A stretch of 64,000 nt of DNA from Eubacterium sp. 1001713B170207_170306_E7 (GTDB lineage: Bacteria; Bacillota; Clostridia; Eubacteriales; Eubacteriaceae), in contig NZ_JADMVE010000007.1 of NCBI RefSeq assembly GCF_015547515.1, positions 124,001 to 188,000 of the forward strand, given 5' to 3'. Numbering within the stretch: the stretch's first letter is position 1; each line of letters begins with the position of its first letter. The notes below the pieces were generated by a model. It saw only the letters and a list, made by a program, of their open reading frames with translations. It did not search any database and was not told where the DNA came from. Below are positions 1 to 9,146 of this stretch, piece after piece. Both the position numbers and the translations under genes were made by a program.

Positions 1-1293
1 GTTTTCCTCCAGCCGCAGCTGGAGCTGAGTATAATGGTTCTGGGTCCTCAGCCGGTAAACCTCAAGGAAGGCGTGGGCGCTCTGAGCAAGGAGGATAGCT
101 GCCAGAATCAGGATAAAGATAAACACAGCGGCCTCCACCATCCAGCCGCCCACAATGGGCTCGTACAGCGGGTAGAGGCGGTCGCAGACCAGGGCGGCGG
201 CAAAGACCGCCAGGCCGCAGCCCAGAGCAGTCTGCTGCCAGCCGGGTTCCGGGTTTCCGGTAAGGAGCGCTGCCGCGAGGTACAAGACCACGCCCCATTT
301 ATAAAAGTCGATGAGCAGGCTGAAGCCCGTCAGGGTTTTCAGGGTTCCCGCGCTACCCCACAGGGGAAAGAGCACAACAGCCAGGCAGATGAGCCCAGCA
401 GCGGCCAGAGCCGGCGCCTGTTTTTTAAGGGACAGCCCGCACAGTTGCCCACAGACCAGCAGAAGCAGCAGGAACTGCAGGTAGCCGCACAGATGCTCCA
501 GGCTGTACCAGAATTCGCCGCCTGGGGCCAGCATATGGACAAGGGGGTAGCCCGAGGCCCCGATAAACGCCAGACAGAGCAGGCCATAGGGAACCAGGGT
601 GGAAAAGGCCCTTGTTTTCAGCCCGAGCACCAGGTAGAAAACACCGGCCAGCAGGGCGGTGCAGCCGGCAAAAAGAGTGGCGGCCAGCCGCTTGAGCCAC
701 AGCAGGTTCAGGGCGTTCGCGGTGCCCAGGGCAGGCGGATAGGTCAGGCCGCTGTAAAAATGGTGGTCGTCGGAAACAGCCAGCAGCAGCTCAATTTTTT
801 CAGTGCCCCGGGGCAGGGACACCATCCGGACAGCGGCGCCGTCATCCCCGGATTCGGCCGAGAGGACGCCGTTTATATAAAGCGCATAGGAGCCGTAGAC
901 CTCCGGCACCTCAAGAAACAGGGCGGTTCCGGCCAGGGCGCTGTCCAGAAGCAGGGTCTGCCGGTAGGTGGCACTGCCGTGGGGCTCCTCGGCGCCCAGA
1001 TCAAAACCCTGAGCCTGGCCGATGGTGATGAGGGCATTGGGCAGCGGCTTGTCCTGGGAAAGACGCTCAGGGGTCAGGTACTGGTATTGGTAAAACTCCC
1101 AGCCTCTGGCGAGAAAAACAGCCTGGCTGTCCGACAGGTCCGGGGCCGTCAGGCGTGTGACGCCGCCGGTGGTACCGGGGCCTGGGGCGGTATATTTGTT
1201 GTTGAAGGTCGCGCTGGCGGTAAAGAGGCCAAAGGCCAGCGCCGCCGCTGCCAGAACAGGCAGCAGGAATGAATGCAGGGCGTGTTTTTTCAA
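1..1293 (-). CDS. 7TM sensor kinase (7TMR-DISM type), partial
   Basis: Open reading frame of 431 codons that runs off the left edge of the window, so the C-terminal part is missing. It starts with TTG (1293-1291), six bases after AAGGAG, and the TTG overlaps the TGA of the upstream gene, suggesting translational coupling. Residues 1-25 form a signal or membrane segment. Residues about 50-190 resemble the extracellular jelly-roll sensor of 7TMR-DISM receptors (a GWEFY motif, then an ATYRQTLLL-like strand and a YALYINGVL-like strand). About seven hydrophobic segments follow, then a linker that begins a coiled coil at the cut. Position downstream of a LytTR regulator predicts a GHKL histidine kinase beyond the edge; that part is inference. 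Other 7TMR-DISM outputs (GGDEF, HisKA) remain possible. Confidence 0.75.
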   Translation of the reverse strand, partial: MKKHALHSFLLPVLAAAALAFGLFTASATFNNKYTAPGPGTTGGVTRLTAPDLSDSQAVFLARGWEFYQYQYLTPERLSQDKPLPNALITIGQAQGFDLGAEEPHGSATYRQTLLLDSALAGTALFLEVPEVYGSYALYINGVLSAESGDDGAAVRMVSLPRGTEKIELLLAVSDDHHFYSGLTYPPALGTANALNLLWLKRLAATLFAGCTALLAGVFYLVLGLKTRAFSTLVPYGLLCLAFIGASGYPLVHMLAPGGEFWYSLEHLCGYLQFLLLLLVCGQLCGLSLKKQAPALAAAGLICLAVVLFPLWGSAGTLKTLTGFSLLIDFYKWGVVLYLAAALLTGNPEPGWQQTALGCGLAVFAAALVCDRLYPLYEPIVGGWMVEAAVFIFILILAAILLAQSAHAFLEVYRLRTQNHYTQLQLRLEEN

Positions 1294-3230
1294 GATGCAC
1301 TCCTTTTTTTGGACCGCCGGTGCAGCAGGACGAGAACAGCGGCGGCAAGAGCCAGCAGTGCCACGGTGGTCAGCTCTCCGGCCAGGCCGGGCTCCGCCGG
1401 GGCCGGGGGGGCTGACGGTTCTGTCCAGGTGGAGCTCAGGGTATAAATGCCGGGTGCGGTGACCAGAAGCTCAAGCTGGCTGGTCTTTTCATCATAGGAT
1501 ACAATGCTGGCGGCGGCGCCGTCCCCGGTTTTGAAGCTGAGCTGGTCCGGGGTCTCGTTTTCCCGCAGGCGGCAGTTGATCCGCACCCGCAGGGGTGCTG
1601 CTGAAAAGGCTGCGGCTTCGGTTCCGTTTTTGATGAACGCGATCTGGTAGCGTCCGCCGCCGAGGGGCGTGCAGTAAACGGTCAGGGTGTCGTTTTCCCC
1701 GGAAACCGCTGCCGTCAGAGCCTGTGAAGACACAGAGGCCTGGATACCACTGCCGAAAAAGGTCAGGGTTTCCGGATTGGCGGCGGCCAGGTCAAGGAGC
1801 TGGCTGTGGCTGTAGGTTACAGGCGGGTCTGCAGCCTCGGACACCGTGTCCGGCGGGCTGTCCGGCAGGGCAGGGGTGGGCGTGACCACGTTGTCTCCCC
1901 GGTCGGAAAAGTCGCGGTCGCCGTTGAAATCATCAATCCGGAGCTCGCCGTCCGGGGACAGGTAAAGCTCCAGAATATTGGAGACACCGGAGATATCCGG
2001 GCTTTCGGCTTCCATTTTTAAGAGGTAGGTCTGTCCGGGCTCAAAGTAATTTTTGAACTGGAGCGACAGGTGGTTGTAGGTGATAAAGCTGTCGGCCGTA
2101 TCATCGCCGGGGGGCGTGTAATGCCAGCTCTTTCCCAGGTCCTGGCTGATGTAGAGGGCTTCGTGGTGGTCGTGGGCGTAGAGGGTTTCAAAATAACCGA
2201 TCGCGTATACGCCGGAGGAGGAGTACCGGTACATGGGCATGAGGTATGGCCTGGCGGGGTCGACCAGCTGTACGTCGAGTACGGGCTGAAAGCCCTCCAG
2301 CAGCTGCGCGAAATCCCCGGGCAGGTCCAGGCTGCCGGAGACGCTGTACCGGCCCGGAACGCCGGGCAGGGCATGGGTGTCCGGTGTCCAGTACAGGGGA
2401 AGGCAGCGTTCCGGCAGACCGCCGGCCGGGCCAAAGACCAGGTTGATACGCCGGGGCAGGGGCGCTTTGTCCAGAATACTCCGGTGGTAGAGATAACCGC
2501 CGGACCCGGTGGAAATGGAGAGCCCGTGGCGGCTGGCCGGGATCACAACAGCGTTTTCAGGCGCTGGCTGGCAGCGGGAAGCGTCCACAACAGCGTCCGG
2601 GCCGGAGCGCAGCGAGGCCGAGCCGCTGCCGTCAGCCTCGAGAATGGAAAAGAGGATGTCAGCGCTTCCCCGGGTGGCGTCGACACAGGCGGCGTTATCG
2701 CCCTCGGCGCTGATCCGTGCATAGCTGAAGCTCAGGGTGCCGTCCAGCACCTCGATGGCCGTGGCTCCGGCTCCGGCCGCCCGGACGGTTCCGGCGTAGG
2801 AGACGAAGCCCTGGTCCCAGCGCGTGCGGACAGCCACTGTGCCGTCCCCTTGGACGCTGACCGCGGCGCCATCGTCCAGGGAAAGCTGGGAGACGGCCTC
2901 GGTGTCAAAGAGCGCGTTTCCGGGCAGGGGAGCCCCCTCAACCGTGACCGGGCCGGCCAGGCCGAGGTAGGACCGGTGGTTCAGGTGAATGCGGTAGGGC
3001 CCGGCGTCAATGGTGACGGGCGCCCCGGCCTGAACGCTCTGGTAGCCGTTCCATTCGATATCGGCCTCCAGGCGCAGACTGCCGCCGGTATCCTGATGGC
3101 TCTCGAGCCATTGGGACAGCGCTTCGGCCGTGGCCACTGCGTCCGGCGCAGGAGACTGGGCCTGCGCCCGGCAAAGGGGCGGGCAGACAAAAATGAGCAG
3201 GAGGAGCAGGAGTCCGGTTTTCAGCCGCAT
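1290..3230 (-). CDS. Membrane-anchored secreted surface protein, function unknown
   Basis: 646 aa. An N-terminal signal peptide (RLKTGLLLLLLIFVCPP) and one C-terminal hydrophobic segment (about residues 615-637) followed by HRRSKKR show an exported, membrane-anchored protein. The N-terminal half has repeated short beta-strand patterns of the kind seen in right-handed beta-helix surface proteins. Residues near 430-445 carry an Asp-rich stretch (DDFNGDRDFSDRGD) that could bind calcium. No catalytic motif was recognised. It lies between a LytTR response regulator (10-bp overlap upstream) and a 7TM sensor (4-bp overlap downstream). That suggests a ligand-binding or accessory part of the same signalling unit, which is inference. 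Unlike the nearby proteases it lacks the NxxTG-like motif before its C-terminal anchor. Confidence 0.8.
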   Translation of the reverse strand: MRLKTGLLLLLLIFVCPPLCRAQAQSPAPDAVATAEALSQWLESHQDTGGSLRLEADIEWNGYQSVQAGAPVTIDAGPYRIHLNHRSYLGLAGPVTVEGAPLPGNALFDTEAVSQLSLDDGAAVSVQGDGTVAVRTRWDQGFVSYAGTVRAAGAGATAIEVLDGTLSFSYARISAEGDNAACVDATRGSADILFSILEADGSGSASLRSGPDAVVDASRCQPAPENAVVIPASRHGLSISTGSGGYLYHRSILDKAPLPRRINLVFGPAGGLPERCLPLYWTPDTHALPGVPGRYSVSGSLDLPGDFAQLLEGFQPVLDVQLVDPARPYLMPMYRYSSSGVYAIGYFETLYAHDHHEALYISQDLGKSWHYTPPGDDTADSFITYNHLSLQFKNYFEPGQTYLLKMEAESPDISGVSNILELYLSPDGELRIDDFNGDRDFSDRGDNVVTPTPALPDSPPDTVSEAADPPVTYSHSQLLDLAAANPETLTFFGSGIQASVSSQALTAAVSGENDTLTVYCTPLGGGRYQIAFIKNGTEAAAFSAAPLRVRINCRLRENETPDQLSFKTGDGAAASIVSYDEKTSQLELLVTAPGIYTLSSTWTEPSAPPAPAEPGLAGELTTVALLALAAAVLVLLHRRSKKRSAS

Positions 3231-3949
3231 GGGAACAACCTGCCTGTCCGGATCAGAAAATCGTTGAAGGTCTGCCGGACGGTCTTTTTACGGCGGCGGC
3301 TCACAGCTACCCGCTCGCCGTTTACCAGAAGCACGGAATCGCCCTCGATCTCCACAATGGCGCGCATGTTGACAAGGTGGGAACGGGATACCCGGACAAA
3401 GGTGTCCGGAGGCAGCCGCTGCTCAAAGGCAGACAGGGCCAGGTAGGTTTTCATGACCGTGCTGTTGGTATGGATCATCAGGTGGTTGCCGAAAATCTCG
3501 GCGAACAGGATACGCGCCGCCCGGATGAGGGTGGTGCCTTGGTCGTTGATCAGCGAGATGGGAACCATCTTCGGAGCGGCGTCAAAATCGCACCGGGTGA
3601 GGGCTTCAATCAGATGCTGGTAGCAGACGGGCTTGAGCAGGTAATCCAGCGCCCCGGCCCGGTAGCCGTCGAGGGCGTAATCGCTGCTGACCGTTGTAAA
3701 AATAAGCTGGCATTGGGGCTCTCTCTGCCGGATATGGTGGGCCAGATCAATGCCGCTCATGCCGGGCAGTATCATGTCCAGAAAAATCACAGCGTATTTT
3801 CCAGGCTCATAGGCCTCGAGAAAGGCCTCGGCGGTTTCAAAGCCCATGATGTCGTACTCCAGGTCATAATCATACAGGAAGCGTTGGATGAGTTTCTTCA
3901 GGGCATAAAAATCCTGTTTTAAATCATCACATACAGCAATTTGATTCAT
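3221..3949 (-). CDS. LytTR-family response regulator
   Basis: 242 aa from an ATG at 3949 preceded by GGGGAGG seven bases upstream; a TTG two codons earlier is less likely. Residues 1-120 form a CheY-like receiver with acidic pocket (VCDD), phospho-acceptor Asp in FLDMILPG and a conserved Lys in YLLKPV. Residues about 135-240 form a LytTR DNA-binding domain (FVRVSRSHLVNMRAIVEIEG, then VSRRRKK). Regulators of this AgrA/VirR class bind two direct repeats about 21 bp apart. The operon continues into a surface protein and a 7TM sensor. The divergent region upstream holds two pairs of candidate LytTR sites, so autoregulation and control of the papain-like protease at 4214 are plausible. Confidence 0.93.
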   Translation of the reverse strand: MNQIAVCDDLKQDFYALKKLIQRFLYDYDLEYDIMGFETAEAFLEAYEPGKYAVIFLDMILPGMSGIDLAHHIRQREPQCQLIFTTVSSDYALDGYRAGALDYLLKPVCYQHLIEALTRCDFDAAPKMVPISLINDQGTTLIRAARILFAEIFGNHLMIHTNSTVMKTYLALSAFEQRLPPDTFVRVSRSHLVNMRAIVEIEGDSVLLVNGERVAVSRRRKKTVRQTFNDFLIRTGRLFPCG

Positions 3950-4035
3950 AAGCAATCCTCCCCAATCATTTGTATTCTACTCAATATTATAACACAAATT
4001 GGTTGGAATTTAAGCTCTCAGGATAAGGCGGTGCG

Positions 4036-4065
4036 ACCATTTACATCATAAATACGACCGTTCGT
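4036..4065 (-). promoter_or_regulatory. Candidate LytTR direct repeat facing the leftward regulator operon
   Basis: On the minus strand two similar elements, GAACGGTCG (from 4065) and AAATGGTCG (to about 4036), begin 21 bp apart, the spacing usual for LytTR sites. A TATAAT on the minus strand (3991-3986) lies downstream, about 45 bp from the nearer repeat. Reads toward the response regulator at 3949, suggesting autoregulation. Confidence 0.55.
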
Positions 4066-4121
4066 CATACCGGCAGCTGAAAAAGCAGATGGGTTGCGGG
4101 TGTTCAGCGCCACCAGTATTT

Positions 4122-4151
4122 AAACGGTCGCCTTTTGGATTTAAACGGTAT
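4122..4151 (+). promoter_or_regulatory. Candidate LytTR direct repeat upstream of the papain-like protease
   Basis: Two near-identical elements, AAACGGTCG at 4122-4130 and AAACGGTAT at 4143-4151, exactly 21 bp apart and in direct orientation. They end at the weak -35 of the promoter for the protease at 4214. This is the clearest of the LytTR-like sites in the window and served as the reference for finding the others. Confidence 0.7.
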
Positions 4152-4180
4152 GACACAAACCATGGCGTTTGAGTTATAAT
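4150..4180 (+). promoter_or_regulatory. Promoter of papain-like protease gene
   Basis: TATAAT at 4175-4180 is a perfect -10. The -35 is poor: ATGACA with 19-bp spacing, or GACACA with 17. A strong -10 with a weak -35 next to the LytTR repeat suggests activator dependence. Confidence 0.6.
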
Positions 4181-4213
4181 TAAAACACATACTTGCACGA
4201 ATGGAGGAAATGT

Positions 4214-6814
4214 ATGAAAAAGTTACCAAATGTGAAAGCCCTGAGGCGGCACGCGCTCGCCGCCGCCCTGGGCGTAACCCTGAGCTTTGCAGCCTTTACC
4301 GGTCCCACTGCGCTGGCGGCCCCGGAAGTTCCGGTAGACACCAGCGGCATTGAAAGCTACGACGGCGGGCGTCTGCCCGCGGGGCTGGATTCGTCCTATT
4401 ACACTCTGCCCCAGGATACCAACGGCATTGCGCCCAGAAGCCGGGAAGCCCAGCTGCCGGAAAAATATGACCTGCGGGAGCAAGGCCTTGTGACCGGTAT
4501 CCGAAACCAGAATCCCTGGGGCTCCTGCTGGTCCTTTGGCAACACCTCCAGCATTGAGTCCAACGCGGTCCGGCAGGGCGCGGGCAATGCTGGTTCTTTG
4601 GACTACTCCGAGCACTATATGGCCTGGTTTACCTTCCAGCCATATGAGGGTGAGGGTTACCGGGTGGTTGCGAACCAGCCCATCGCCATGAACTTTGGGG
4701 GACGCCGCCAGATGGCCACGGCCGATACCACAGCCTGGTTCGGCCCGGTGGCTGAGACGCTGGTGCCCTATGTCAACACTGCCGGTGAGCTGGGAACCCC
4801 AGACGAACCAGGTGACTGGAGCCTGCCGGAAAGCCTGCGGAATCCGGACAACGACGAGGTGCATGTGCAGAACGTGGACTACCTGCCTGAAACGGGTATC
4901 TTTGACGCTGAGGACAACTACAGCTTTGACGCCCAGGCCCAGAAGATCATCAAGCAGGCCCTCATGGAAAACGGCGTGCTGGACGTGTCCTATTACGCTG
5001 GCAAAAGCCTTCCGGGACAGGAAGGGGAAGCGGGCCAGATTTTCAACACCAAAGAGCATGCCCAGTACAGCCCCCAGAAGATCAGCGCCAACCATGAGGT
5101 CTCTGTTGTGGGATGGGACGACAGCTATCCGGCGGACAACTTTATCATCAAGCCGACGGATGAGAGCGGCAATAAGCTGAACGGCGCCTGGATCATTAAG
5201 AACAGCTGGGGCCCCGGTACTGGCGGAGATGACTGGGTGGACGCCGAGGGGTACTTCTACATCTCCTACTACGACCAGACCATCACCGAGTTCAGCTCCT
5301 ACCAGGTGGACGTGGAGGAAAACGGTCTGTTCAGCTATGACAACAACTATCAGTATGACTACTTAGGTTACAAATCCTTTTCTTCGCTTCCACCGAGCGC
5401 GGGCCTTGCAGGCAGTAAAGTCGCCAACGTCTTTACCGCGGAAAAAGACGAGGTTTTAAAGGCCGTGTCTGCCATCACCGTGGACACAGACAGCCAGGTG
5501 GACGTTGAAATCTACAGGCTGGCCGCCGGCGCCGATCTCTCAAACGCCGGGGAAGCCCTCTCCAGGACAACGGCTTATCCCACCTACGGCGGTTACCACA
5601 CCATCGCGCTGGATACCCCGGTTGAGCTGAAGGCCGGCGAACGTTTTGCCGTGGTCGAGACCATCACCGGCAGAAGTGGCGGCTACCTGCCCATCGAGAT
5701 GGGCTACAGCGGCGAGCTGGAGCAGGCCAGCGGCGGCAGGATTCAGGCCATTGCCAAAATCGAGCCGGGACAGAGCTATATCTACGGGGCTGAGCAGGAC
5801 GGCCGGATGGCCTGGTCGGATATGATCGATATGCCATTAATACCAAGCGGCGACGAAACCGTCAACTTCGGCAACGCCATGATCAAGGCCTTTACCGTGG
5901 ATAAGGACGCCGCCCCGGCGGTCACCCTGAATGTGGAAAGCCTTGGCCAGGACGGCCAGAGCCTGGGAAGCCAGACCGTCACCGATTTCAGCGCGCCAGT
6001 GGTACTGCCGGATAATACCCAGCAGATCGCCCTGACCAGCAGTGTCCAGAACGGCACGGCCAGCCTGAGTGTGGACGGCGCAGCCTATACCGAGGGGACA
6101 CCGATTTCTCCGGACAGCGTGGTTACCATTGATACCACCTCCCAGCCGAGGGGCAACAGCGGAGCCCAGTACACCTTAAGCTTTAAGGTGATCAAAGTGT
6201 TGTCCGACAATCAGGTCACCATAACCGGCACCGGGGACCTGCTGCCGCCGGGCGCCACCTTCAGCGCCACCGCTCTGGAGGAATCCGCCCTGCCAGAAGC
6301 GGCCCGGACCAATCTTAAAAACAGCTTCAAGGCCTTTACCCTGTACCAGGTAAAAACCCTGAACAGTGATCACCAGCCGCTGACCCTGCCCCAGGGCCGC
6401 ACGGTTGCCATGAGCTTCCCGCTGCCCGAGGGCTACGACGCCGCCAAAACCGGCGTGCACCTCGTGAATGAGGACGGCAGCCTTACGCCCCTTGCCACCA
6501 CCGCGGCCGCGCCGGCAGCCCAGACAAAGGCCCTGCGCGCCACCGAAACCGAAAAGGCTGGCACAGTGCTGAATGTGGACACCGCTGTGCTCAACGGCAC
6601 CTACGCCATTGCCCTGGAAAAGGAAGCGGCACCGGGCGGCGGAACAACGGATAACGGCAGCGGCGCCACTCCGCTTGACGGGGGCGGCAAAACCACGGGC
6701 AATGTGCTCACCGGTATTCTTGAAACCCCGCAGTACGCCGGCATGATCTGCCTGGCGGCACTGGCCCTCATCTTTGGCGGCGCTTACCTCTGCCGGAGAA
6801 GAAAATCACGTTAG
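4214..6814 (+). CDS. Secreted papain-family (C1A) cysteine protease with lectin-like domain
   Basis: 866 aa from the ATG at 4214 (GGAGG six bases upstream); a TTG seven codons earlier includes the ribosome binding site and is rejected. Signal peptide at residues 1-37. The C1A core has oxyanion Gln99, catalytic Cys105 in WGSCWSFG, His294 in NHEVSVVGWDD and Asn330 in IIKNSWG. Residues about 370-510 match the lectin-like domain found after the protease in clostridial C1A enzymes such as Cwp84-type surface proteases. The rest looks like beta-rich repeats, then a Gly-rich linker, TTGNVLTGIL, a hydrophobic helix and CRRRKSR. Probably acts on the cell surface or in the surroundings, and may process surface proteins; the substrate is unknown. 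It has its own promoter and LytTR-like operator, and is followed by a strong terminator. Confidence 0.92.
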   Translation: MKKLPNVKALRRHALAAALGVTLSFAAFTGPTALAAPEVPVDTSGIESYDGGRLPAGLDSSYYTLPQDTNGIAPRSREAQLPEKYDLREQGLVTGIRNQNPWGSCWSFGNTSSIESNAVRQGAGNAGSLDYSEHYMAWFTFQPYEGEGYRVVANQPIAMNFGGRRQMATADTTAWFGPVAETLVPYVNTAGELGTPDEPGDWSLPESLRNPDNDEVHVQNVDYLPETGIFDAEDNYSFDAQAQKIIKQALMENGVLDVSYYAGKSLPGQEGEAGQIFNTKEHAQYSPQKISANHEVSVVGWDDSYPADNFIIKPTDESGNKLNGAWIIKNSWGPGTGGDDWVDAEGYFYISYYDQTITEFSSYQVDVEENGLFSYDNNYQYDYLGYKSFSSLPPSAGLAGSKVANVFTAEKDEVLKAVSAITVDTDSQVDVEIYRLAAGADLSNAGEALSRTTAYPTYGGYHTIALDTPVELKAGERFAVVETITGRSGGYLPIEMGYSGELEQASGGRIQAIAKIEPGQSYIYGAEQDGRMAWSDMIDMPLIPSGDETVNFGNAMIKAFTVDKDAAPAVTLNVESLGQDGQSLGSQTVTDFSAPVVLPDNTQQIALTSSVQNGTASLSVDGAAYTEGTPISPDSVVTIDTTSQPRGNSGAQYTLSFKVIKVLSDNQVTITGTGDLLPPGATFSATALEESALPEAARTNLKNSFKAFTLYQVKTLNSDHQPLTLPQGRTVAMSFPLPEGYDAAKTGVHLVNEDGSLTPLATTAAAPAAQTKALRATETEKAGTVLNVDTAVLNGTYAIALEKEAAPGGGTTDNGSGATPLDGGGKTTGNVLTGILETPQYAGMICLAALALIFGGAYLCRRRKSR

Positions 6815-6831
6815 AACCTTTTATGCCCTTT

Positions 6832-6863
6832 AGACAGATGCGGCCCGCGCATCTGTCTTTTTT
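6832..6863 (+). terminator. Intrinsic terminator after the papain-like protease
   Basis: 11-bp stem AGACAGATGCG / CGCATCTGTCT with a five-base loop, followed by TTTTTT. Confidence 0.9.
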
Positions 6864-7005
6864 AATCCGGCGCGGCCGGGCAGTTCCTATATGCGGGCAG
6901 AGCAAGAGCCGAAAATGTATTTCTAAAGCGTTTGTCACTTCATTAATGCTTTTTAAACTAAGATTTGTTATAATGAAGCCATGAACAGAAATGGAGTGAC
7001 GGTTG

Positions 7006-7722
7006 ATGAAAATTTTACTGTGTGAAGACAATATCGAAGACATGGAAGAAGCCCGCGCCTGCATTGCCGCCGCCGCAGAGGCCTGCCCGGAGGACTGTGT
7101 GCTGGAGGTCTGCGACAGCGCCCTGGCCTGCAGAGCCTGGCTTGGGACAGGGGTTCCAGACCTGGTCTTTATGGATATCTTTATGGGCGGAGCCTCAGGC
7201 ATCGCACTGGCGCGGGAAATCCGGAGCCAGAGCGAGACGGCGCAGATCGTGTTTTTAACCTGCTCCAACGAGTTTGCCGCCGAATCCTATGAGGTCAGGG
7301 CCATGGACTACCTGCTCAAGCCGCCGTCGCCGGACCAGGTGCAGAGGATCTTTGAGCAGTGTATGAAAAGCCGGAAGGCCGCGCCGCGGCACATCGTGAT
7401 CAAACGCGGCCGCGACGAGGTGAAAGTCGTGGAGGCGGGCATTTTGTACATTAAGACCGTGGGCAACGAAACCAGCGTTTACACGAAAACCGGAGTGATC
7501 AGCGCCTATTATCCGCTCAAGGAAATCGAAAAACAGCTGGACCCCGGGCGTTTTCTGCTCATCCGCAGGGGCCTCATCGCCAGCCTGGGCTACATCGAGC
7601 TTGTGGAGGGGGATTACTGCGTGCTCAAAAATGGTGAGGAGTACGCCATCAGCCGGAAAAACAAGGCGGAGATTCGGAAAAAATTCTATGATTATCAATT
7701 TTCACAGATCGAGGGGAGCTGA
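7006..7722 (+). CDS. LytTR-family response regulator
   Basis: 238 aa from ATG at 7006; a TTG one codon earlier (7003) is also possible because GGAG sits six bases before it. Receiver domain at residues 1-120 with acidic CEDN, phospho-acceptor Asp in LVFMDIFMGG and Lys in YLLKPPS. LytTR domain at about 130-235 (ILYIKTVGNETSVYTK, then RFLLIRRGLIASLGYIELV). A TATAAT at 6969-6974 provides the promoter. The partner kinase starts five bases after the stop. This second LytTR pair sits between the papain-like protease and the tandem subtilisins, so it may control one or more of them. Which of the two regulators binds the shared operator motif cannot be told from sequence. Confidence 0.92.
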   Translation: MKILLCEDNIEDMEEARACIAAAAEACPEDCVLEVCDSALACRAWLGTGVPDLVFMDIFMGGASGIALAREIRSQSETAQIVFLTCSNEFAAESYEVRAMDYLLKPPSPDQVQRIFEQCMKSRKAAPRHIVIKRGRDEVKVVEAGILYIKTVGNETSVYTKTGVISAYYPLKEIEKQLDPGRFLLIRRGLIASLGYIELVEGDYCVLKNGEEYAISRKNKAEIRKKFYDYQFSQIEGS

Positions 7723-7727
7723 GGCCG

Positions 7728-9146
7728 GTGCTGGAATCCAACCTTTTTATCCGTTATTTTCTGGGCTTCTGGGTGCAGGTGGCGCCGGTGGCGGCCCTGT
7801 GCTACCTGGCCTTTGATCCAGAGGACTACCGCCTGCCGGCAGGAAGGCTGGCAGGCCTGAACGCGGCCGCCATGCTGCTGCTCTCAATACTCCAGACCCT
7901 GGCCTGGATCTGGAACGAACAGCTTCACGGCCAGGACTACGAGTCGGCCTTCAGCGGCAACAGCCTGCTTTTCTACATCTCCCTGCTTTTGTGCTTTGGG
8001 CTGTTTCTGTTCTGCGTGCGCAGCACGGTGGTCAAAAAGCTGCTGGTTTTTTCCATGGGCTTTGCCTACGCGGTTTTTGCGGCCTCCTGCGCCAACCTTT
8101 TTCTGGTGCGCTTCGGCAGTGTGCCCTTCTGGTCGGACGCTCTGGAGAGGGGCGTTATGCTGCAGGGGGGCTCCATCTACATTATCCTGCTGGTCGAGGT
8201 TCTGACCCTGCCGCCGCTGCTTTTGTTCATGCGCCGCATGGTCTGTCCGGTGCTGCGGGTGATGGACACCAAAACCAGCCGCTACCTGTGCCTGACCATC
8301 ATTGTCATGCTGCTGCTCTACAGCGCCAGCTACACCCAGGTGACCTTTGATTTTGACACTGTGGTCTTTGTGTTTTACTGCCTGACCCTGTGCGTGTTCG
8401 GGGCCTTTGGCGTCTTTTTCTACACCGCCGGGCAGATGAACAAAACCCGTGAAACCGAGGAGAAAGCCCGCCAGCTGGAGCACCAGATCCAGCTCGAGGA
8501 GCTCAACTACCGGAATATCGTCGGCAATCTGGAGAACGCCCGGCTGATCCGGCACGATGTGCGGCACCATCTGCGGCTCATCGGCGAGCTGGCCGAAGGC
8601 GGCAATACCGGGGCCATTCAGGATTATATCCGCGCCTACGACGACCGCGTCCGGTCCGAGGCCATGGTGCAGGTCTCAGACAACTATATTTTTAACAGCA
8701 TCTATCAGTATTACCGGGCAAAATGCGCGGAAAGCGGCATCCGGCTGAGCGCGAGGGTCAGACTGGAACCGGAGCCGGGCATCAGCCAGGTGGATCTTAC
8801 GGTTCTGTTCTCCAACATTCTGGAAAACGCCTTTAACGCCTGCCGGGAGATGGAGGATTCCAGAGGCTTTATTGATCTGAGGGTCGGTTCTGTGGAAAGC
8901 TCCCTGGTCATTATCCTGAAAAACAGCGCGGACGTGGCCGCCTCAAAAACAGCCCTGACCACCGCAGAGCTCCGGCACACCAAACAGAACGGACGGCAGA
9001 GCCTTGGGCTGCAGAGCGTCCAGAGCATTGTGGATGCCCACTACGGCCATGTGGAATACCACTGCGAAAAAGGGGTGTTTATCACCAAAATCAGTATGAT
9101 CTGTACCCATAAAGGGACAGAAGCAAAGAGGAGGAAAGAAACATGA
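7728..9146 (+). CDS. AgrC-like GHKL sensor histidine kinase
   Basis: 472 aa from a GTG at 7728 with GGGGAG upstream. Residues 1-225 hold about six hydrophobic segments; a coiled coil follows at about 230-265. The phosphorylation box RHDVRHHL lies near residue 280, the N box in NILENAFNAC near 365 and a G box in GLQSVQSIVDAHYG near 430. This order is typical of the HPK10/AgrC group that pairs with LytTR regulators. The long membrane domain and absence of an extracellular globular domain suggest a peptide or membrane-derived signal. No AgrB or AgrD partner was seen nearby. The last four bases (ATGA) overlap the next gene. Confidence 0.9.
   Translation: MLESNLFIRYFLGFWVQVAPVAALCYLAFDPEDYRLPAGRLAGLNAAAMLLLSILQTLAWIWNEQLHGQDYESAFSGNSLLFYISLLLCFGLFLFCVRSTVVKKLLVFSMGFAYAVFAASCANLFLVRFGSVPFWSDALERGVMLQGGSIYIILLVEVLTLPPLLLFMRRMVCPVLRVMDTKTSRYLCLTIIVMLLLYSASYTQVTFDFDTVVFVFYCLTLCVFGAFGVFFYTAGQMNKTRETEEKARQLEHQIQLEELNYRNIVGNLENARLIRHDVRHHLRLIGELAEGGNTGAIQDYIRAYDDRVRSEAMVQVSDNYIFNSIYQYYRAKCAESGIRLSARVRLEPEPGISQVDLTVLFSNILENAFNACREMEDSRGFIDLRVGSVESSLVIILKNSADVAASKTALTTAELRHTKQNGRQSLGLQSVQSIVDAHYGHVEYHCEKGVFITKISMICTHKGTEAKRRKET

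Noticed and set aside
34-1272. 412-aa rightward ORF
   Set aside because: It lies antisense to the 7TM sensor gene, has a composition of random high-GC antisense frames, and lacks a family pattern and a ribosome binding site.
2070-3446. 458-aa rightward ORF
   Set aside because: It runs antisense across the boundary of two well-supported leftward genes, which rules out a real gene.
6927-6934. AGCGTTTG upstream of the second LytTR system as an operator
   Set aside because: Resembles a half-site but has no partner at the expected spacing.
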